DNA from: Mastigias papua
Taxonomy: Eukaryota > Cnidaria > Scyphozoa > Rhizostomeae > Mastigiidae
Length of the DNA stretch: 64,000 bases
Direction of reading: 5' to 3'
NCBI GenBank assembly: GCA_964019165.1
Contig: OZ025277.1
Coordinates: 4,516,155 to 4,580,154 of the forward strand
Shown here one piece after another: positions 12,365-27,300 of this stretch. Position 1 is the stretch's first letter; each line of letters begins with the position of its first letter. Below the pieces are notes generated by a model. That model worked only from the letters and a program-made list of their open reading frames with translations. It was not told where the DNA came from and made no database searches. A program made the translations under genes and the position numbers.

Positions 12365-15300
12365 ATGGCTCCCGACGAACAGAGTGTCGAATTTTCACAA
12401 GCAGACTTCCCAGAATTATTGCACCAATATTATCAAAGACTGTTTCCATACGCAGACTTTTACAAGTGGCTTTCATACGGCAATGGTAAAGTATACTTGA
12501 GGTTCTGATTACAATGTTGTTAGTTAGTTGATTAAGTTGATTTGGCCTAGCCCTCACACGCTATTATCTAGAGTTGTTTTGTTTTTCGATGGAATTTTTG
12601 CTTGTGAATTTGTTATGATGATTTAGATGGGTTAGGACGTGAAAAAGTTTTCGCTTCTGCAGCATGCAGTAAAGTATATCTAGTTATGAACTTACGGCAT
12701 TATGAGCACTTGCTTGCAACGTATTGACGTACGTAATCAAGAAATGTTTAGTGCGTGCCCCTGCTCGGCATTTCAACAGTTTGAACCTTGTATATCAGCT
12801 ACCTCCAACAGGTATTTTTCTGTTTTATTGTAGTTGATAAGTCATATTTCTCAAGACGAGAGTTCTCATTTACACTAAAGGATGATGTTTATGTAAGGTA
12901 TCTTTCATTTTCAAATGAAGAAGAAATGGAGAAGGAAATTCGTAAAAGGCAACCATTTAAGATAGATATTGGTGCAGTTTACTCTACCATGGTTAGTAAG
13001 ATTTTGATATGTGACATGCAAGGTGTTGTCAGTTGCCTTTTAGTCATATCAAGCACCATTCCTATATTCTGATTTAGTAGATTATAAAGCCTCACAGGAC
13101 TGTGTGTCCCCCCCCCCCCCAGACTGGAAGCTTTGTTTATTGTGTGGGCCATTGAAGATTTGAATGGACACTGGACATTGATGATAGCAGCAGAGTCACT
13201 TTCCATTATGGCTCTATTTAAAACATGTTTCTATGACTTCACATGTCTTGAATTGTGTAGCCAATGAACCTCAAGAAAAGTTCACATGTCTTATATGGAA
13301 AGATGTGCAGGGGAGTGGATGGCCATGATCTTTCAGGTACACAACAAAGTTTCCAGTCTGCAATTCCTTTTCTCTAGTTTTGGATTGGTCTTTTCTTAGG
13401 ATGCATAGAACAATTCATAGAATTAGCAGCAGTGATCTTCAATATCCTTAGGGTGTAGCTAACCAACATTATTTGCTAAAAATCTTAGCTGTTGTGTTTG
13501 TGAAGCTAGAGTATGTTTTCTTTTGTTTTGTAGCCAAAAGATCGCAAAACTGTAAAAGTTGGTGGATTTCTTCCTGAAGAAAAAGAGCTGGTGTTTGATA
13601 TTGATATGACAGATTATGATGAAGTGAGAACATGTTGTAGGTATGTTATAGCATCTCAAAGGCCTTGAGTACTAAGTCCTATTTATGTTATAGCATCCTA
13701 CTAAGTACCAACAGACTTTTCACGTAAGTCCTATTTGTAAAATTGATTCAGTTAGTTAATTGTAAAGAATTTTATAGCAATATTAAAGTCTGTAACATAG
13801 ATTATACCAGAGCCTTAAGAGCTTCAGTCAGTGAGGCTGACATAAACAAGTATTGGTTGCTTGTATCAATAATGATTGATGCAAAAAAGAAAGTCTATGT
13901 CAGTATAAATTTAAAATATAATAATAAAGTCAGATTAGAATTGTGTTATTTCGAATCTATTTCATTACTTTAGAGATCAAGGATTTTGTTTCTATATATC
14001 TTATAGTTTTTTAAAAACATGATGAAAGCTCTTAGTTAAAGCAAGCATTTCATTTGCAAATTGCTTGTTCTTTGACAGCACCTCTTCAATAGGAATTGAA
14101 GAAGAGTTGCTTTTTTATATTATCTATTCCTGTAAACTTGCCAGTTTATGCCAATTGGTGTTGCTATACAAGTTTTTTTTATAAGGAATCTAGCTCAAGA
14201 CCTAGTTGCAAAAGTTCCTTGTTTCTCGACCTCCAATCATCAGATTGTAGTACTAAACATTCCTTACTAGTTTTTTACTTTCACTGCACATTTAGTGCCA
14301 TAAACTTTGTGCAGACACTTGAAGTAGCACATAACAATTCTGAAGTTTACCTTACATTTTGGGTATAACTTAAGACCAAAAATACAAAAAAGGTCATTGA
14401 AACACTTGATACAAGCATAGCAAACAATCTATGTGGGTTTTGGCTGCAAATGAATGCAGCCAGCTTCCTAATTCTTGATTGTTTGCTGTTATAAAAGTTT
14501 TCAGATTGAAAATTTCCTTGGGGAATTTTCTGTGGTAGTATAGGTTCTTTAATATTCTGGCATTCTACATGTTGGTTTCTTATAAAGTGGTTCCTTATAA
14601 AAAGTATGTAGACAGTTAGTGAACTACCTTAGGTATGATAATGATGTCTGTTCAAAATGGAGAGGCTATGTGAAAGAAAAACTGAAAGTCAATGTCAACG
14701 AATGTTATTTGTTTTCAATCCTTGTCTGGGTACAGCAGTTTGCCATGTTGCTCACAAGTCTTTCTTACTAAAATGATCTGTATGTCCTTTAGTGGAGCAT
14801 CAATCTGCAGAAAATGCTGGCCATTCATGACATTAGCAATCAAGATCCTGGACAGAGCCCTTGATAGTAATTATGAATGCATATTTTTAACATAGTTGCT
14901 AACCTTTTTCGTATGTATATCAACTACTGCTTCAATATTGTTTAGTTTGAGTTGCAATATCATAACACCAAACTTGGAATTAGAAATGTAACATGAAGCA
15001 GCAGCAACTTTGAGTGACAACTTTTGTCATCTAGTTTCTTCACCAATCTGCTCATAGTGTGAATGTCCCCTTTTTTGTAATGGCCATTGGGTATGACATA
15101 GATATTGCTCCCTCCCAGTGGTATCGTTTTCAATGTGTTGTAGATGTTGTGTACTTGTTATTGATGTTGTATTAGCAAAAGTGCATTGAAAACAAAAACA
15201 GACTGAATATGTGTGATCTCCATGGAGTTAGCCATCACTGATAAACATGATGTATTTGTAGCTTATATGGCCAGATAAGTGCCAATTATTTCTGTCATGC

Positions 15301-18300
15301 TGATTCTCAGGCAGTTTGCAGATGTAGGCATCCCTGTCATAAAATATCCACAAGCATTTCCAACCAACATGCCTGCTTGATTCACCATTCTCTTTATTCA
15401 TGTCTATTTGTTATTTTAATCAACTTAAGTCTTTTATTCATATTTGCTTCAGCCTGATCTTGTGCTTTTTCTGTTTCCATCTAATTCGACTTGTGCCCAT
15501 ATAGCTAGCAAAAATTGATGACTTTCCCTTCTTCTACAATTTATATTGAAAGCTAACACTCTTTAATATCTCTCTCTCTCGTAAGAGGATTTTGGCTTTA
15601 AACATCGATTATGGGTTTACAGTGGAAGAAGAGGTGTTCATTGTTGGGTCTGTGATGAAGAAGCTAGAAAGCTGTCTCAAAATAGCAGATCTGCAATTGT
15701 TGAATATTTGAGCTTGATCAAGGTAACTATTCTCATTACATGCAACCAAGGATTGCTTACACACTATGGGAATAAAAAGATCAACTGGTGAAAAGATAGG
15801 TGAAATTCCAAACCATCAAATATTTTGTTTCTAGTGCTGCGTATATGTTAATAGACTGTGGATTGAGATGTATTGCTCTCAACCTTCATTATACGAGGGA
15901 GCCTCGGTTTTCAAACGCAAATTCGTTCGAAAACAATGGTCAGGAACCGATTTGTTCAAGAACTGAAACAGTATTCCCCATAAAAAATAACTGAAAGTCG
16001 ATTAATATTGAAATAACGGAAGACTGGAAATGAGCTCAGAAAAGCACAGCCACTATTGAACACGCTGTTTGAGATATACTCACGAAGGTTGCGCGGATTG
16101 GACTGAGTAAGTGACTCCACGCTTGATCGACTCGTTCTGTTCGAACTCCCATAGTTATATTATTCGTTCAAGCACCAAAGCATATTTTTCTAGAAGTTTT
16201 TGGAGGAATTCTCATTTGTTCGACTTCATCATTCTTTCATGTTCGACTTCATAATCATTGAGGTTCCACTGCCACTGTATTCTTGATTGAGTTCTGTTTT
16301 TGTGTTTATTTTGAGTTCTTACAGTTTTTGCTTTTAGGTTAAGTACTATTTTCCTTACTTACTTCTTACTCAAACGGTATTAACTGATGAGGATTTTGTT
16401 GACAAAGCACATTGATCTTTTTAGCACGAAGGCAATAAATATTTCCATTGACGTTCGTTATGTCATAGCTTTTATGATTTTTTGTAACTAAACTCTCATC
16501 AGGGTGGAGAGAATCAAGTGAAGAAAGTCAGTTTTGGGAAAAATCTCCATCCATCAATTCAGTGAGAATCACTTTTTTATTTAATTAATTTATCTGTAGT
16601 AGAAGTTTGTTTTCATTTGTACTTTTGGTCATTGGCAAATTGCATCAGTTTGTTTGAAGCAGAATTGAATTAAATACAGTCAAACTCGCCTAAGTCGGAT
16701 ATTTCACTCTAAGCTGTGAGAAAGCCCACTATAGAATAGGTTTTCTGCCCTCCACCCCTAATGCGACAAGAGTTTCCCGGCCAAATGATAAACTTTACAA
16801 TATCATTAAGGGCCGTGCTTTTTCCATTTACCCCGTGCTCCAAAGAAGCTCTCGGTGGGTCTGGACTTACTTTGCATATCTCGGACTTCGCATAATTCTG
16901 ACTATTTTGTCAGTTCTGACGAGATTCAACTTACGTGAGTTTGACTGTATTACCATTTTCTAGGCTCTTTGTAATCAATTGGTATGATGCCTGTGTCTTT
17001 GCTTGAAGACAAGTATATTTTTATCTTTAACTTTCGAAAGTGAATCTGCCTTTCCCTGCTAGAAGAAGTATGATTTGAATAAATCAAAGCACTGTGTCAC
17101 TGCAATGCAATGCCAGCTAACGTAAATGATGAACAATAGTAGAACCAACATTGTTTAAGTTTAAATAGATCTATAATTCTAGTCAGCTCATCTTCATCAT
17201 CAGCAAATCTCATTAGCATAATTAAAGTAATAATAATAATTATTATTATTATTATTATTATCGTCATAATCATCATCATCATAATTATCAACATCATCAC
17301 CATCACCATTGTCAACATCATGATCACCACCATTGTCATTGTCAACATTAACATCATTTTCAATATCATAATCATTATGATCAGCGTCGCTATCAACACC
17401 ATCATCGTCATCACTGGCATTGCCATCATCTTCATCAATGCCATCATCATCATAATTATCACCTTTATTATTATTCTCTTCTCTTTTTTGTCTTACGATT
17501 ATCTTATTTGTTAAGTACATTATTTTGTGACATATGTCTACTTAGAGATAGAGGTCAGACACAATTTCACAACATAATCACAAAAATACAGAGCCTTTAT
17601 TTGTATACTTGATTTATAAGTTAAATTCTGATCCTATATTCAAATGTACCAAACATATCATTTTTACTTAGGGCTGCATTGAAATTCGTTTCGGAATATT
17701 TCACTGAAAGATTCCTAGATGATCAAGGAATTTTGGACACCCCTGAAAGATGGAAATCTTTGTTGTCAATTATTCCTGACGAGAGTATCCTTTGTTCTTT
17801 TTGCGCTTTTTCCATCGGTCTTTTTATGTTAAGGCTTTGTGTATGAAATATCTTGATCCAATCAGCTATCATGACCAGTAGCCTTGAAAGTAATTGTGGA
17901 CAGATTCGGAGGTCATTAGGACGACAAATGTACCTTCCATAGAGCTTGAAGCCCTACGATAACCCTCCTCAGCAGCGGTACGTCTTCTATATAAACATGT
18001 TCCATAAAGAGTTAAGATGTGTATCATGCTGTTCTTATCCTTAGCGCCTGTTAATTCACTTCAGTAATTTTTTGCAGCGTCTGGTGCTGTATAAGATGCA
18101 GGTTTTTGATATTTAAAAGCCGTTCGTGGCTGGGACCTGACATTTACCAATCATTTCCCGCCAAACGTTTGTTTTATAAGAGAGATTTTTGGTCCATTAC
18201 CAAAACATTCTTAGCTTTGTCATGATTTCAGTACTAAATGTTTCTTAAGACTTTCTTATCGAGAATGTTTGTGTTTGTGTAGCTGTAGGGTGTTACACAG

Positions 18301-21300
18301 ACAAACAGATACTACGCAGATATAGCACTGAATTCCATAGATTTTCATAGGACATCTATGCAAATTAAGCAAAAGAGAAGACGTGGCTGCTTGAAAAAAT
18401 GGCATTTCAAATGTGCATCAACTTATCATCCTTCTTAGGTCTCATGAATCCAGCTTACTGAACGTTCTTAGTTTTATGAGCAGTCGAATACTGTTTTCTT
18501 ATAAATCACTTTCTTATAGAAAAAGACATGTATGCTTGGCCCCAATCTGCCTTTTACAGAACTATACCCTGTTCAGACTTTCGTTGTTTATTCTCTCAAT
18601 CTGAATCTAGAATCTATGTTGCCTGCCAGTAAAATCTTCAAGTTCCGATTTGTATTCTTTGACAAGTGTCCTAATAGCTGTAAGAGAGAGTGTGAACAAA
18701 ATGTGGTCAGAGTATTCCGCTGAAGTAGATGGTAAAGAAAAATGGGAACAACTTAGGAAAGAGCTCAATAAATTGCGTGTACGTATTAACCATTCATGAT
18801 AGTCAGTTTGTTCCACTACTACTGTAATACTTATCAATTTATCTATCTGCAAGTACTCTTAGATTTCTAATAAACGGGGGATCTTAATAAAAAGGGGGAT
18901 CTGAAATATTTCTAAAACCTAATGGCAATTTATCTTTGTATTGCGCTTTTTGACAAACATCAAAAGACACATTCAATTTGTGAAAAAACACTATCACTTG
19001 GTGAAAGTAGAAATTTCTTTTCTCAACGAAAAACCTCCAAATCGTCTTTCATTCCTTTCAATTTAATAAACAGGAGTCCTAGTAATCTCCGGGGGGTCGG
19101 ATAAAACATGAAAAAGTAATAAGCGTCCCCCTGTTTATTAGGAACCTGAGAGTAAGCATTTCAGATTTTGCAAATAGTTGCATGTAGAGGATTTCTCGAT
19201 TTGACGTTTAGAACTTTTGAATGGATTATGTAATGCTTCAGTGTAAGCCATAGAATATAGGAAACGCCTTCTGGCCAAGAGTTTCTTGGCTGATGGGATG
19301 GTTGGCTGACTTTTTGACTGGCTGATTGATTGATTTTGTGGTTAGCTTTTTGGTTCGTTGATTGGTTCGTTCGTTGGTTCATTGATTGGTTCATTAATTG
19401 GTCAGCTGATTAGTTGATTGTTTCCCTGTAGCTGTAGGCACTTAATGTCTATTAAGCCACGTTAATTTTGTCTCTGAGTAAAAGAAATACGAAAAATAGG
19501 CAGAGGTCAAGTGATCATTGGTTATTTACGTCGATTTTGCATGCCAGTCGACTTACATCGTTGGTCTCCTTTTCTGCTGCTGAAACATGAAGAACCACGA
19601 GAGTACAGGATATGTTAAGTGGCCCATAGCAGTTGTGAAGCTACGAGACAAACCTCGGCTTCAGTTTGCGCGTGATGTACGATCATTTTAGGCGTGCAAC
19701 TGGGAATTTTCAAGGGAATCTAATACATAAAAGGGCATAATACATAGTACACAACATGCTTTTACAGAGGGTATAGCTTGATATAATATGTTTTAAATTT
19801 CGAAATTGAAGAAATTTCATGAGTTTGCTACTTTCAAATTTTAAAAATGAGTAAAAGCAGATCTAATTACCAAAAATACAATATACAATTGCAAAATTTT
19901 CGATGAAAAGGGGTGCTTTTATTGTTTTTAAATGGGTAGGGGTATAGACTCCAGTACTCCACCCTTTGTTGCACCCCTGCGTTCATTTACATGCTTGCTT
20001 TCTTTTTTCTCATTTTATGACACGGAATGCTTAGCCGAGTACTACTAGGTTCCTAATAAATGGGGGGACACTAATTAATTTTTCAGATTTTTTAGCCCCG
20101 CAGAGCGTATTTGGGCCCTCGTTTAGTTAATTTCAAGGAATGAAAAATAGTTTGGAAGTTTTTCCTTGAGGAAAGAATTTTTTCACTGATTAGGAATGTG
20201 TCTTTTGAAGTTTGTCAGAAGTGCAATTGACAGTTAAATTGTCAATTGATTTTAGAAATATTTAAATATTTTCGACCTCCCCCCCACCAAGACCCCTCGT
20301 TTATTAGGAACCTAAGAGCATAGCTGATTGGATGCACCTTATAATATCTTCTCAAACGAAGAATGCTTTCAGTTACATGATCAGAGAAGCATACGCTTTG
20401 TCCATTGATAAGTAGAACTTTAAACACTGTTTTTTTATAGACATGCAGGAATGTTGCAGATGAAATGATGTGCCAGTACGTTTATCCAAGGCTTGATGTC
20501 AACGTTAGCAAAGGAATAAACCATTTACTAAAGAGCCCATTTTGTGTTCACCCTAAAACAGGTATATTGATAGCCAAATGGCTCTTTGTCGTACTAATTT
20601 TCTGTAGCCTGGTTCACATTTGTCATAGTTCCCGTAAGAATCTGGGAAGTCACGAACATGATTTTTCAAATAGGGCTCATTTCTATTTGAGGGGGAGTGG
20701 GGTACGTTGGGGTTAGCTTATTAAACATGTTCACACTTGTCCTAAAGCATGTAAGAAGCAGAATAATTAACGATTTCACTTATTCTGTTAACGAGTGAGA
20801 ATCAGGGTTAATGTTTTTGAATGAATTGCTGTTGTACAGACAATATCTCAAGACGTTTGGACCTTTGCTAGGCCCAAAACATTTAGTAATACAATCCATA
20901 GTAATGAATGAGTTGTTTTTCCCTTTTATTCGTATTTGTCCTACCATCCATTAAAAGTCCGCGACTACCAAGGGGTTGATCGATCTCAAAACATCAGCTA
21001 GCAGCTAAAGCAGCTGCATACCTCCATTAGCTCTGTTTGTACCAACTAATTTTGTCTTTTTCTGTTGCTTGTACTATCGCTTCCTACCTGTCGCTACCCA
21101 TTTACAGAATTCTTTTGTCCTAAGGCCATGAATTGATGGAACCTTTTCTCTTACATTGCTAGTTGTTTTGCACCGCATTGGTTTTACATTGCTTTACTGT
21201 ACTTATACTTGAAGTGTCATGGTTTAATAAGTCTACTATTGACCGAATGGCCATTCATAGTCAGTTATCAAATCAACAGTCTACTAGAACTATAGACGAC

Positions 21301-24300
21301 CCTTGTTATCTCTCCTTTTCATTTCAATATACTAGTTGTCTGGTATAGTTTGATGGCACCAATTATGCACTTTTTTCAACATAAGAGCTCTGCAGATCAG
21401 TTTGGCTAAATGGTTGTTGCATCCTTATCTTAATATCCTCATTGAAGTAAAAAAAGAAACGATTCCATTAATATTTCATTTGTGTATATCGTTTGGTGAT
21501 AAAGAGTAGCAGAGAGAAAATATTTTTTGAATCAGCTATTCAGAGTTTTCCGTGGTTATGTGAAAACGAACTTCTTATTATTGTAGAGAAAATAATAGAA
21601 TTTCCTTTTTATAGGTAGAGTTTGTGTTCCAATAGACGTGAAAAATCTTGATGAATTTGATCCATTCACTGTTCCAACCTTAAGGTAGGTGATTTCTACG
21701 ACGACCCTAATTCTCTTTTCTATTGCATTAGTAGTCCTGACCAGCAATCTGTTTCTACACGCTAGATTTGTAGTCTCTAGTGAGCTAGTTAACTGGCTGA
21801 CTGGCTGACTACCTGGCTGACTGCCTGGGTGGCTACTTGGCTGGTCGGTCGGTGAGCTGATTGTTGATTGGTTGGCTGGTTGAAGTGCCCTTTCAGATGA
21901 TTCCATTATTATCAACTGGAATCGAGATGAAACGCAATTGTGAGAAAACTGGCTTCATGGCCTTGGTGAAATAAAATGGAGCTAAACTTAATCCAAAGCA
22001 TAGGCATTGAAATTCGTATAGGGTGTTGCGCCATATGAACCTTAGATATTTACGATGGCGTTTCATAATTGGCAAGGAAAAGTAAGCATCTTGCAAATCG
22101 ATAGAAGTCATAAAGGCATTCCGTTGAATGAGGGGTAAAATAGTAGGAATATGCTCCATTTTAAAATGCCTCTTCTCGAGGTGTCTATTTAATTTCTTGA
22201 GATTAATGATCGTTCGGAAGCCTCCAGATTTTTTCGGTCGGGTGAAAATATTGGATATGAAGTGGGATTTAGTAGGCATAACAGGGATTATAGCTCCTTT
22301 AGAAATTAGAGCCTCAATTTCTGCATCAATGCAAGACACTTCATTGTCATCAAGTTGAGGGAATGTAGGTGGGGAACGCTGAAAGGGAGCCGAATTAAAA
22401 TCAATGGGAATGCCATTAGCAAGGTTCAACACAAACTTATTGTGAGTGAGTTTACGCCAATTGTTAAGAAAATTTTTAGTATTACCCGTTACCTGCTTGC
22501 CTTGAATTATTTCTGACTGTTGTGTTTCTTCTGAAATGACGGCTGGTGATGGGGTGCTGAGCGGTTCTGATAGCGGGATCGCCAGGCGTTGTTGGTGTGG
22601 CCTCGGTAGTTTAAAGAGACCGCAGAAGACTGTTGTGGACGGTTAGGCGGATACTGGTTGCGAAATGGCGGTCGTGACATAGATGAAGAAGGTGGACGGT
22701 TAGACGCCAAGGATCTCGTCATTTTCTGGGAGGACGTTATGGTTTTCGCCGTCTCCAGCATGTTGTCGCCAAAGAGATAATTAGTAATTGGCGTTTTCGT
22801 GCTGCACAGTGAATGAAACCGTGGATGTATGGCCGTTTTGAGAAGATCTCGCCGACGATACGACGATTCAAGGAAAGCGTTGCCTAACAAAGCAACAGAA
22901 GCGTCCAATTTGTCAAGGAGCTCCTTACATAAAAGAAGGAACTTATCCGGGTGCGTATTAAACTGTAGGAGCATCTCTTTAACCTGCACCACGCCAGTTA
23001 GACCCTTGGAAAGCAGGGACTGAGCATTTTGGAAGCGCTTATCGTGCTCTTTTTGCTCTCGGGGCAGTTGAGCCCATAAATCCGGGTTAACTGTAGGCAC
23101 ACTGAGTGCCGGACAATTTGCAGGACGCTGAAATCGTTCTTTCAGTTTGAGGATTTCTGAGCTGAGGATCCTCTTGCGACAACAGTCCTCAACATATGTC
23201 GCTAACCCCTCAGAGATTTTCGGGCCTAATGACTCATCCTCCACAAAATGGATTGTAGAGTCCCCTGAACATCCTTGATTGGAAGCAGGGACAATTTCAC
23301 CTTCCACGTTCTGGAAGGTAGGAACAAAACTACCTTCGGTAGATTCTGTGGATAGGTGGCTGTGGGCCATAGGAGAGGCAGGATTAGGCGCCATTGGCAT
23401 AGCGTGACCTAAGTCAAATGATCCCGAAGGAATAGTGGAGAACTGATCTCCGCAGGAAGGTATGGCAAACTGATTGCCGTGGGGTGGAGCGAGAAACTGA
23501 TTCTCGGTACTGAGGACGGTTAACATAGAATTGCTGGCAGACTGACTACCACCGTCCAAGCAAGGTTTTTTAGATGGACTTACTGACTCCTTGACGAGAG
23601 AGATAAGCACCGCCATTTCGCTTCGCATGTCCGCCACTGTGGATCTCGAATTGTGCTTGCGAAGCAAATTTCCTCTTCGAGCCAGTTGTCTTGGCTGGTG
23701 GTTCATGTGGCTGTCCCTCTTCTTGGGCTGTTGGTGCTATATCCGAATCCATTGCACTTTGATAGTACTTACGTTGAATGATCTGTCTCCAATGCTGTCG
23801 TATGCGAGTTAGAACAAGCGCTCGGAAAAAACTGAAGGGTTGGACCGCATGGAGGCATGATATACTTCTTTTGATTTGTTGCTGTCAAGAGCGAGTTGGA
23901 ATAGCCAATAGGAAGATATCTCTAGTCAGAACGTAATTAGCTGTGCTCTGCACAGCGAGCCTCGATGCGTAGAGGAGGCGAGGAAGAAGCATAACCCGCC
24001 CATCTAGAAGAGTTTACCCTTCTTTGCTGGTCCACAAAGTTTTATGATGAAAGTATATTTTACCAAAAAGCTTACAAAACAGAAAATGTGACTGAAAAGA
24101 ACAGGAAGCTGCGAATTTGTTAATGGCTATCTTTTGATAAGTTTGTACGTTCGGATGCTTAATAGAATGAGAACGGTTACGACGTTTTCAGTGGGGAACC
24201 TATGCGGGGTGACGCCCCTATTGTTCTTTCTTAACTCGGTAAATTCCTATTCATTTCAGGAAAGCCGTGTGTTGGCTCCGGTAGTGCACCTTCAAAATAA

Positions 24301-27300
24301 ATAGGCCAGGCTGAAAGCTCACAAGATTTGATTATCCAGGACTACCAACATACATTTATGGGGAGTTTATAGAGTAGACCAATTATAGAGCCATGGGGAT
24401 ACTAGAAAGGGGATAAATACATTTGCATTTTTGAAACTATGGGAAGCACGTTTCTTCCAAAACTGTCTTAAAACTATTGAAGTTGCTCACAAAAGCATAT
24501 CGGTAATTTTATCTATCATCTACTGTCTAGATAGGCATATCTCTGTATATGTAGAAAGAATGTTTCCCTAACATGGAAGGACATGGCCTGAAAAGTTTTC
24601 CTGGGAACTTTACTCTCATACCTCCATTCCTTGTCGTCGACTTCCTCTCCCCCCCCCCCGAACCTTCGTACAGTCATTCGAGGCGCGCGTTTAGCCCATG
24701 GTTTAGTTATAGATTTGATGCACGGTTACTATCCACACAGTTGCAAATTGGTATCCGGTGGCTACACCCTGGAGACAGAAATGGTAAAGAGAGAATTTGA
24801 ACATCTTACTCGATCAGTGTCAAGCACCAGGATGTGTACATCATAATCAGTATTATAATCTTAAGCCTTGTACTAATGATCTAACGTTTGGTTGTGCGTG
24901 ACAATTGGTTGATGCATGTGAAGTGTGCAGACGATCTGACATTTTATCCAACATTTAGCCTAACAATTAGCCTAACATTTGCGCCTCTGCAGGGATCCAC
25001 AACATAAACAGAGATTGTGGCTAGGAACGATGAGCCCAGAGCGCGTGCGTGCATCTAGCAATGCTAGCCATGTGTGCAAACGATCTAGCTTTTTGACCAA
25101 CAAATGGAGAACAATCAGAAGTTGGGCCAAATGTTTGATCTTGATCAAACATCGCATAGCATTGCAACAAACAATGTTATGTTTCGTAACAAGGTGTGCA
25201 AACGATCTATCACTGCCTTACTTAATGTTAGATTAATTGTTAGATTGTTTGCTCAGGGCTTCAGTCATTATTTAAAGGTGGTGCTACATTATTATTGGAA
25301 CTAATTGATACCAAATATTTACAAAATGATTTACAAAGATATTAAGAAAAAGTGTACTAAGATAATTTAGCAAAAAATATCTACTGCTACATATCATAAC
25401 GCCCAGGCTTCATACAAATTTCACAATGACAGTTTCATTTCATTTCATTTCATTTCATTTCATTTTTCATTCTTTATTCACGGTAACCCCGTCGGCAAAG
25501 GCCGTTTTTCAGGGGGCCGTGAAACAAATAAATAAATAAAAGAAAAATATTAAAGTCTACAACTTACAGCTAATATAATCTACAAACGAAAATAAAAAAG
25601 TTAATGACAACTCTAAGTTAAAGTTAAAATCAAAACATAATTATCCTACAAGCTTTACAGCCGAAGTTTAAAAGCAAATAAAGAGGGCGCCTGCTTGACC
25701 TCAGGTTCAAGACTGTTCCACACATTTACACCACGATATGAGAATGATTTTTGCCCATTACTGGTCTTGAAAAGAGGGATGTGTAGGTCATATTCGGAGT
25801 TTCTCAACTTGACAGTGCCCCGTGATGAGTTCTTTAAAAAGATATCGGAGAGATATGTCGGTACGAGACCATTTAAGGATTTGTAAACGATCGTCGCAGT
25901 CTCTCGTTTTATGATTTCAGCGATATCTGGCCAGTTTAGCCTTTGTATAAGGGCATCTGCAGGTGCATCATAGCTACTGTTTGTTACAATTCTGGCTGCG
26001 CGGTTTTGTAACTTCTGCAGGGTAAGTCTTCTGGATTCCCCACAGCTCCCCCACACAGAGCAACAGTATCGGAAATGCGGTTCAACGACTCCACTATATA
26101 TTTGGCTAAGAGTTTCTTGGGGTAGTATTTTCTTAGCATATTTTAAAAACCCTATGGCACGAGAGACCTTAGCACGCAAGAATCTAGTGTGCTCATCCCA
26201 GATAAGATGTTGATCTAGCTGAATTCCCAAGTACTTAGTTTTCTCAACAATCTCAATCTGTGAATCACCTATGACAAAGGAGGGGGACTGAACTTTTCCT
26301 TCAGCGATCTTTTTAAGGTTAGGTCGAGATCCTACTACCATAGCTTGAGTTTTAATAACATTTAAAGACAATTTATTTCCTTGAAGCCAGTGCTCAAGGC
26401 AGTTTAGGTCTCTATTTAAGTAATTGTTGAGTTCATCGATGTTATTGGAAGAATATGAAATTGTGGTATCATCCGCATACATGGTAACATTACTATTTTG
26501 AAGACAAAATGGCAGATCATTAATATATATCAAAAACAGAAGGGGACCAAGACAAGAGCCTTGTGGCACCCCACAATTAATATTTTCAAGCATTGAGGAC
26601 ACCCCATTAACTCTGCAGAATTGCATTCTGTTATCCAGATAAGATGCAAACCAGTTATTCTCAAGACCTATGATACCATACTTCGTCAGTTTTTTAAGAA
26701 GAATTTCATGATCGACGGTGTCAAAGGCTTTTTTGAGGTCTATGAACACCATCGCAGTATATTGCCCCTTATCCATGTTAATATACCATTCGTTTGTACA
26801 ATTTAGCAGACAGGTGACGACTGAGTGCAGCGATCTAAACCCAGACTGTTTAGAAAAAAGTAGCCTGTTTTTGTCCAGGTAGTCATAAAGATGATTGTAA
26901 ACCAACTTCTCAAAAGTCCTGGACAGAAACGGCAGCACAGAAATCGGTCTGTAATTAGAACGATCAGTTGATTGACCACTTTTAAAGATAGGGGCCACCT
27001 TAGCAATTTTCCAACTATTTGGGAATACACCAGTTGCAATTGACAGATTAAAAATGTCACACAGTGATACAGCGATAACGGGTAGGCCTATCTTCAGAAA
27101 ATAATTAGCAATACCATCAGGACCAGATCCTTTAGATGTTTTGAAATTGCCGAAAACCCTCTCTAACTGGGACCTATTGATAGCATCGAATTTAAAGCGT
27201 AGATTTTGTGGGTTTACTGAGTACTCATTCTCTAGAAGTGGATTGGATGTTTTAGGTATCTTGTCACTAAGGGTATTGCCAATACTACAAAAAAATCTAT

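Larger units (their letters stand above)
21905..24010 (-). mobile_element. DIRS-type tyrosine-recombinase retroelement, truncated
   Basis: On the minus strand the order is a GC-rich leader (24010-23757), a gag-like frame, then a reverse-transcriptase frame that stops abruptly near 21905 where unrelated simple repeat begins. RNase H, methyltransferase and tyrosine recombinase parts are missing, so the copy is dead. It lies antisense in PRIM1 intron 10. The leader end, boundary uncertain near 24010, probably carries the terminal repeat. Confidence 0.8.

Noticed and set aside
13260..13335. Possible PRIM1 exon after a tgtag acceptor ([10 protein letters not shown]…)
   Set aside because: It has no match to primase. 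The exon at 13534 continues the family sequence in phase 0.
17097..17520. Met/Ile-rich and Asp/Asn-rich open frames in PRIM1 intron 6
   Set aside because: They arise from ATT/ATC triplet repeats and have no conserved domain.
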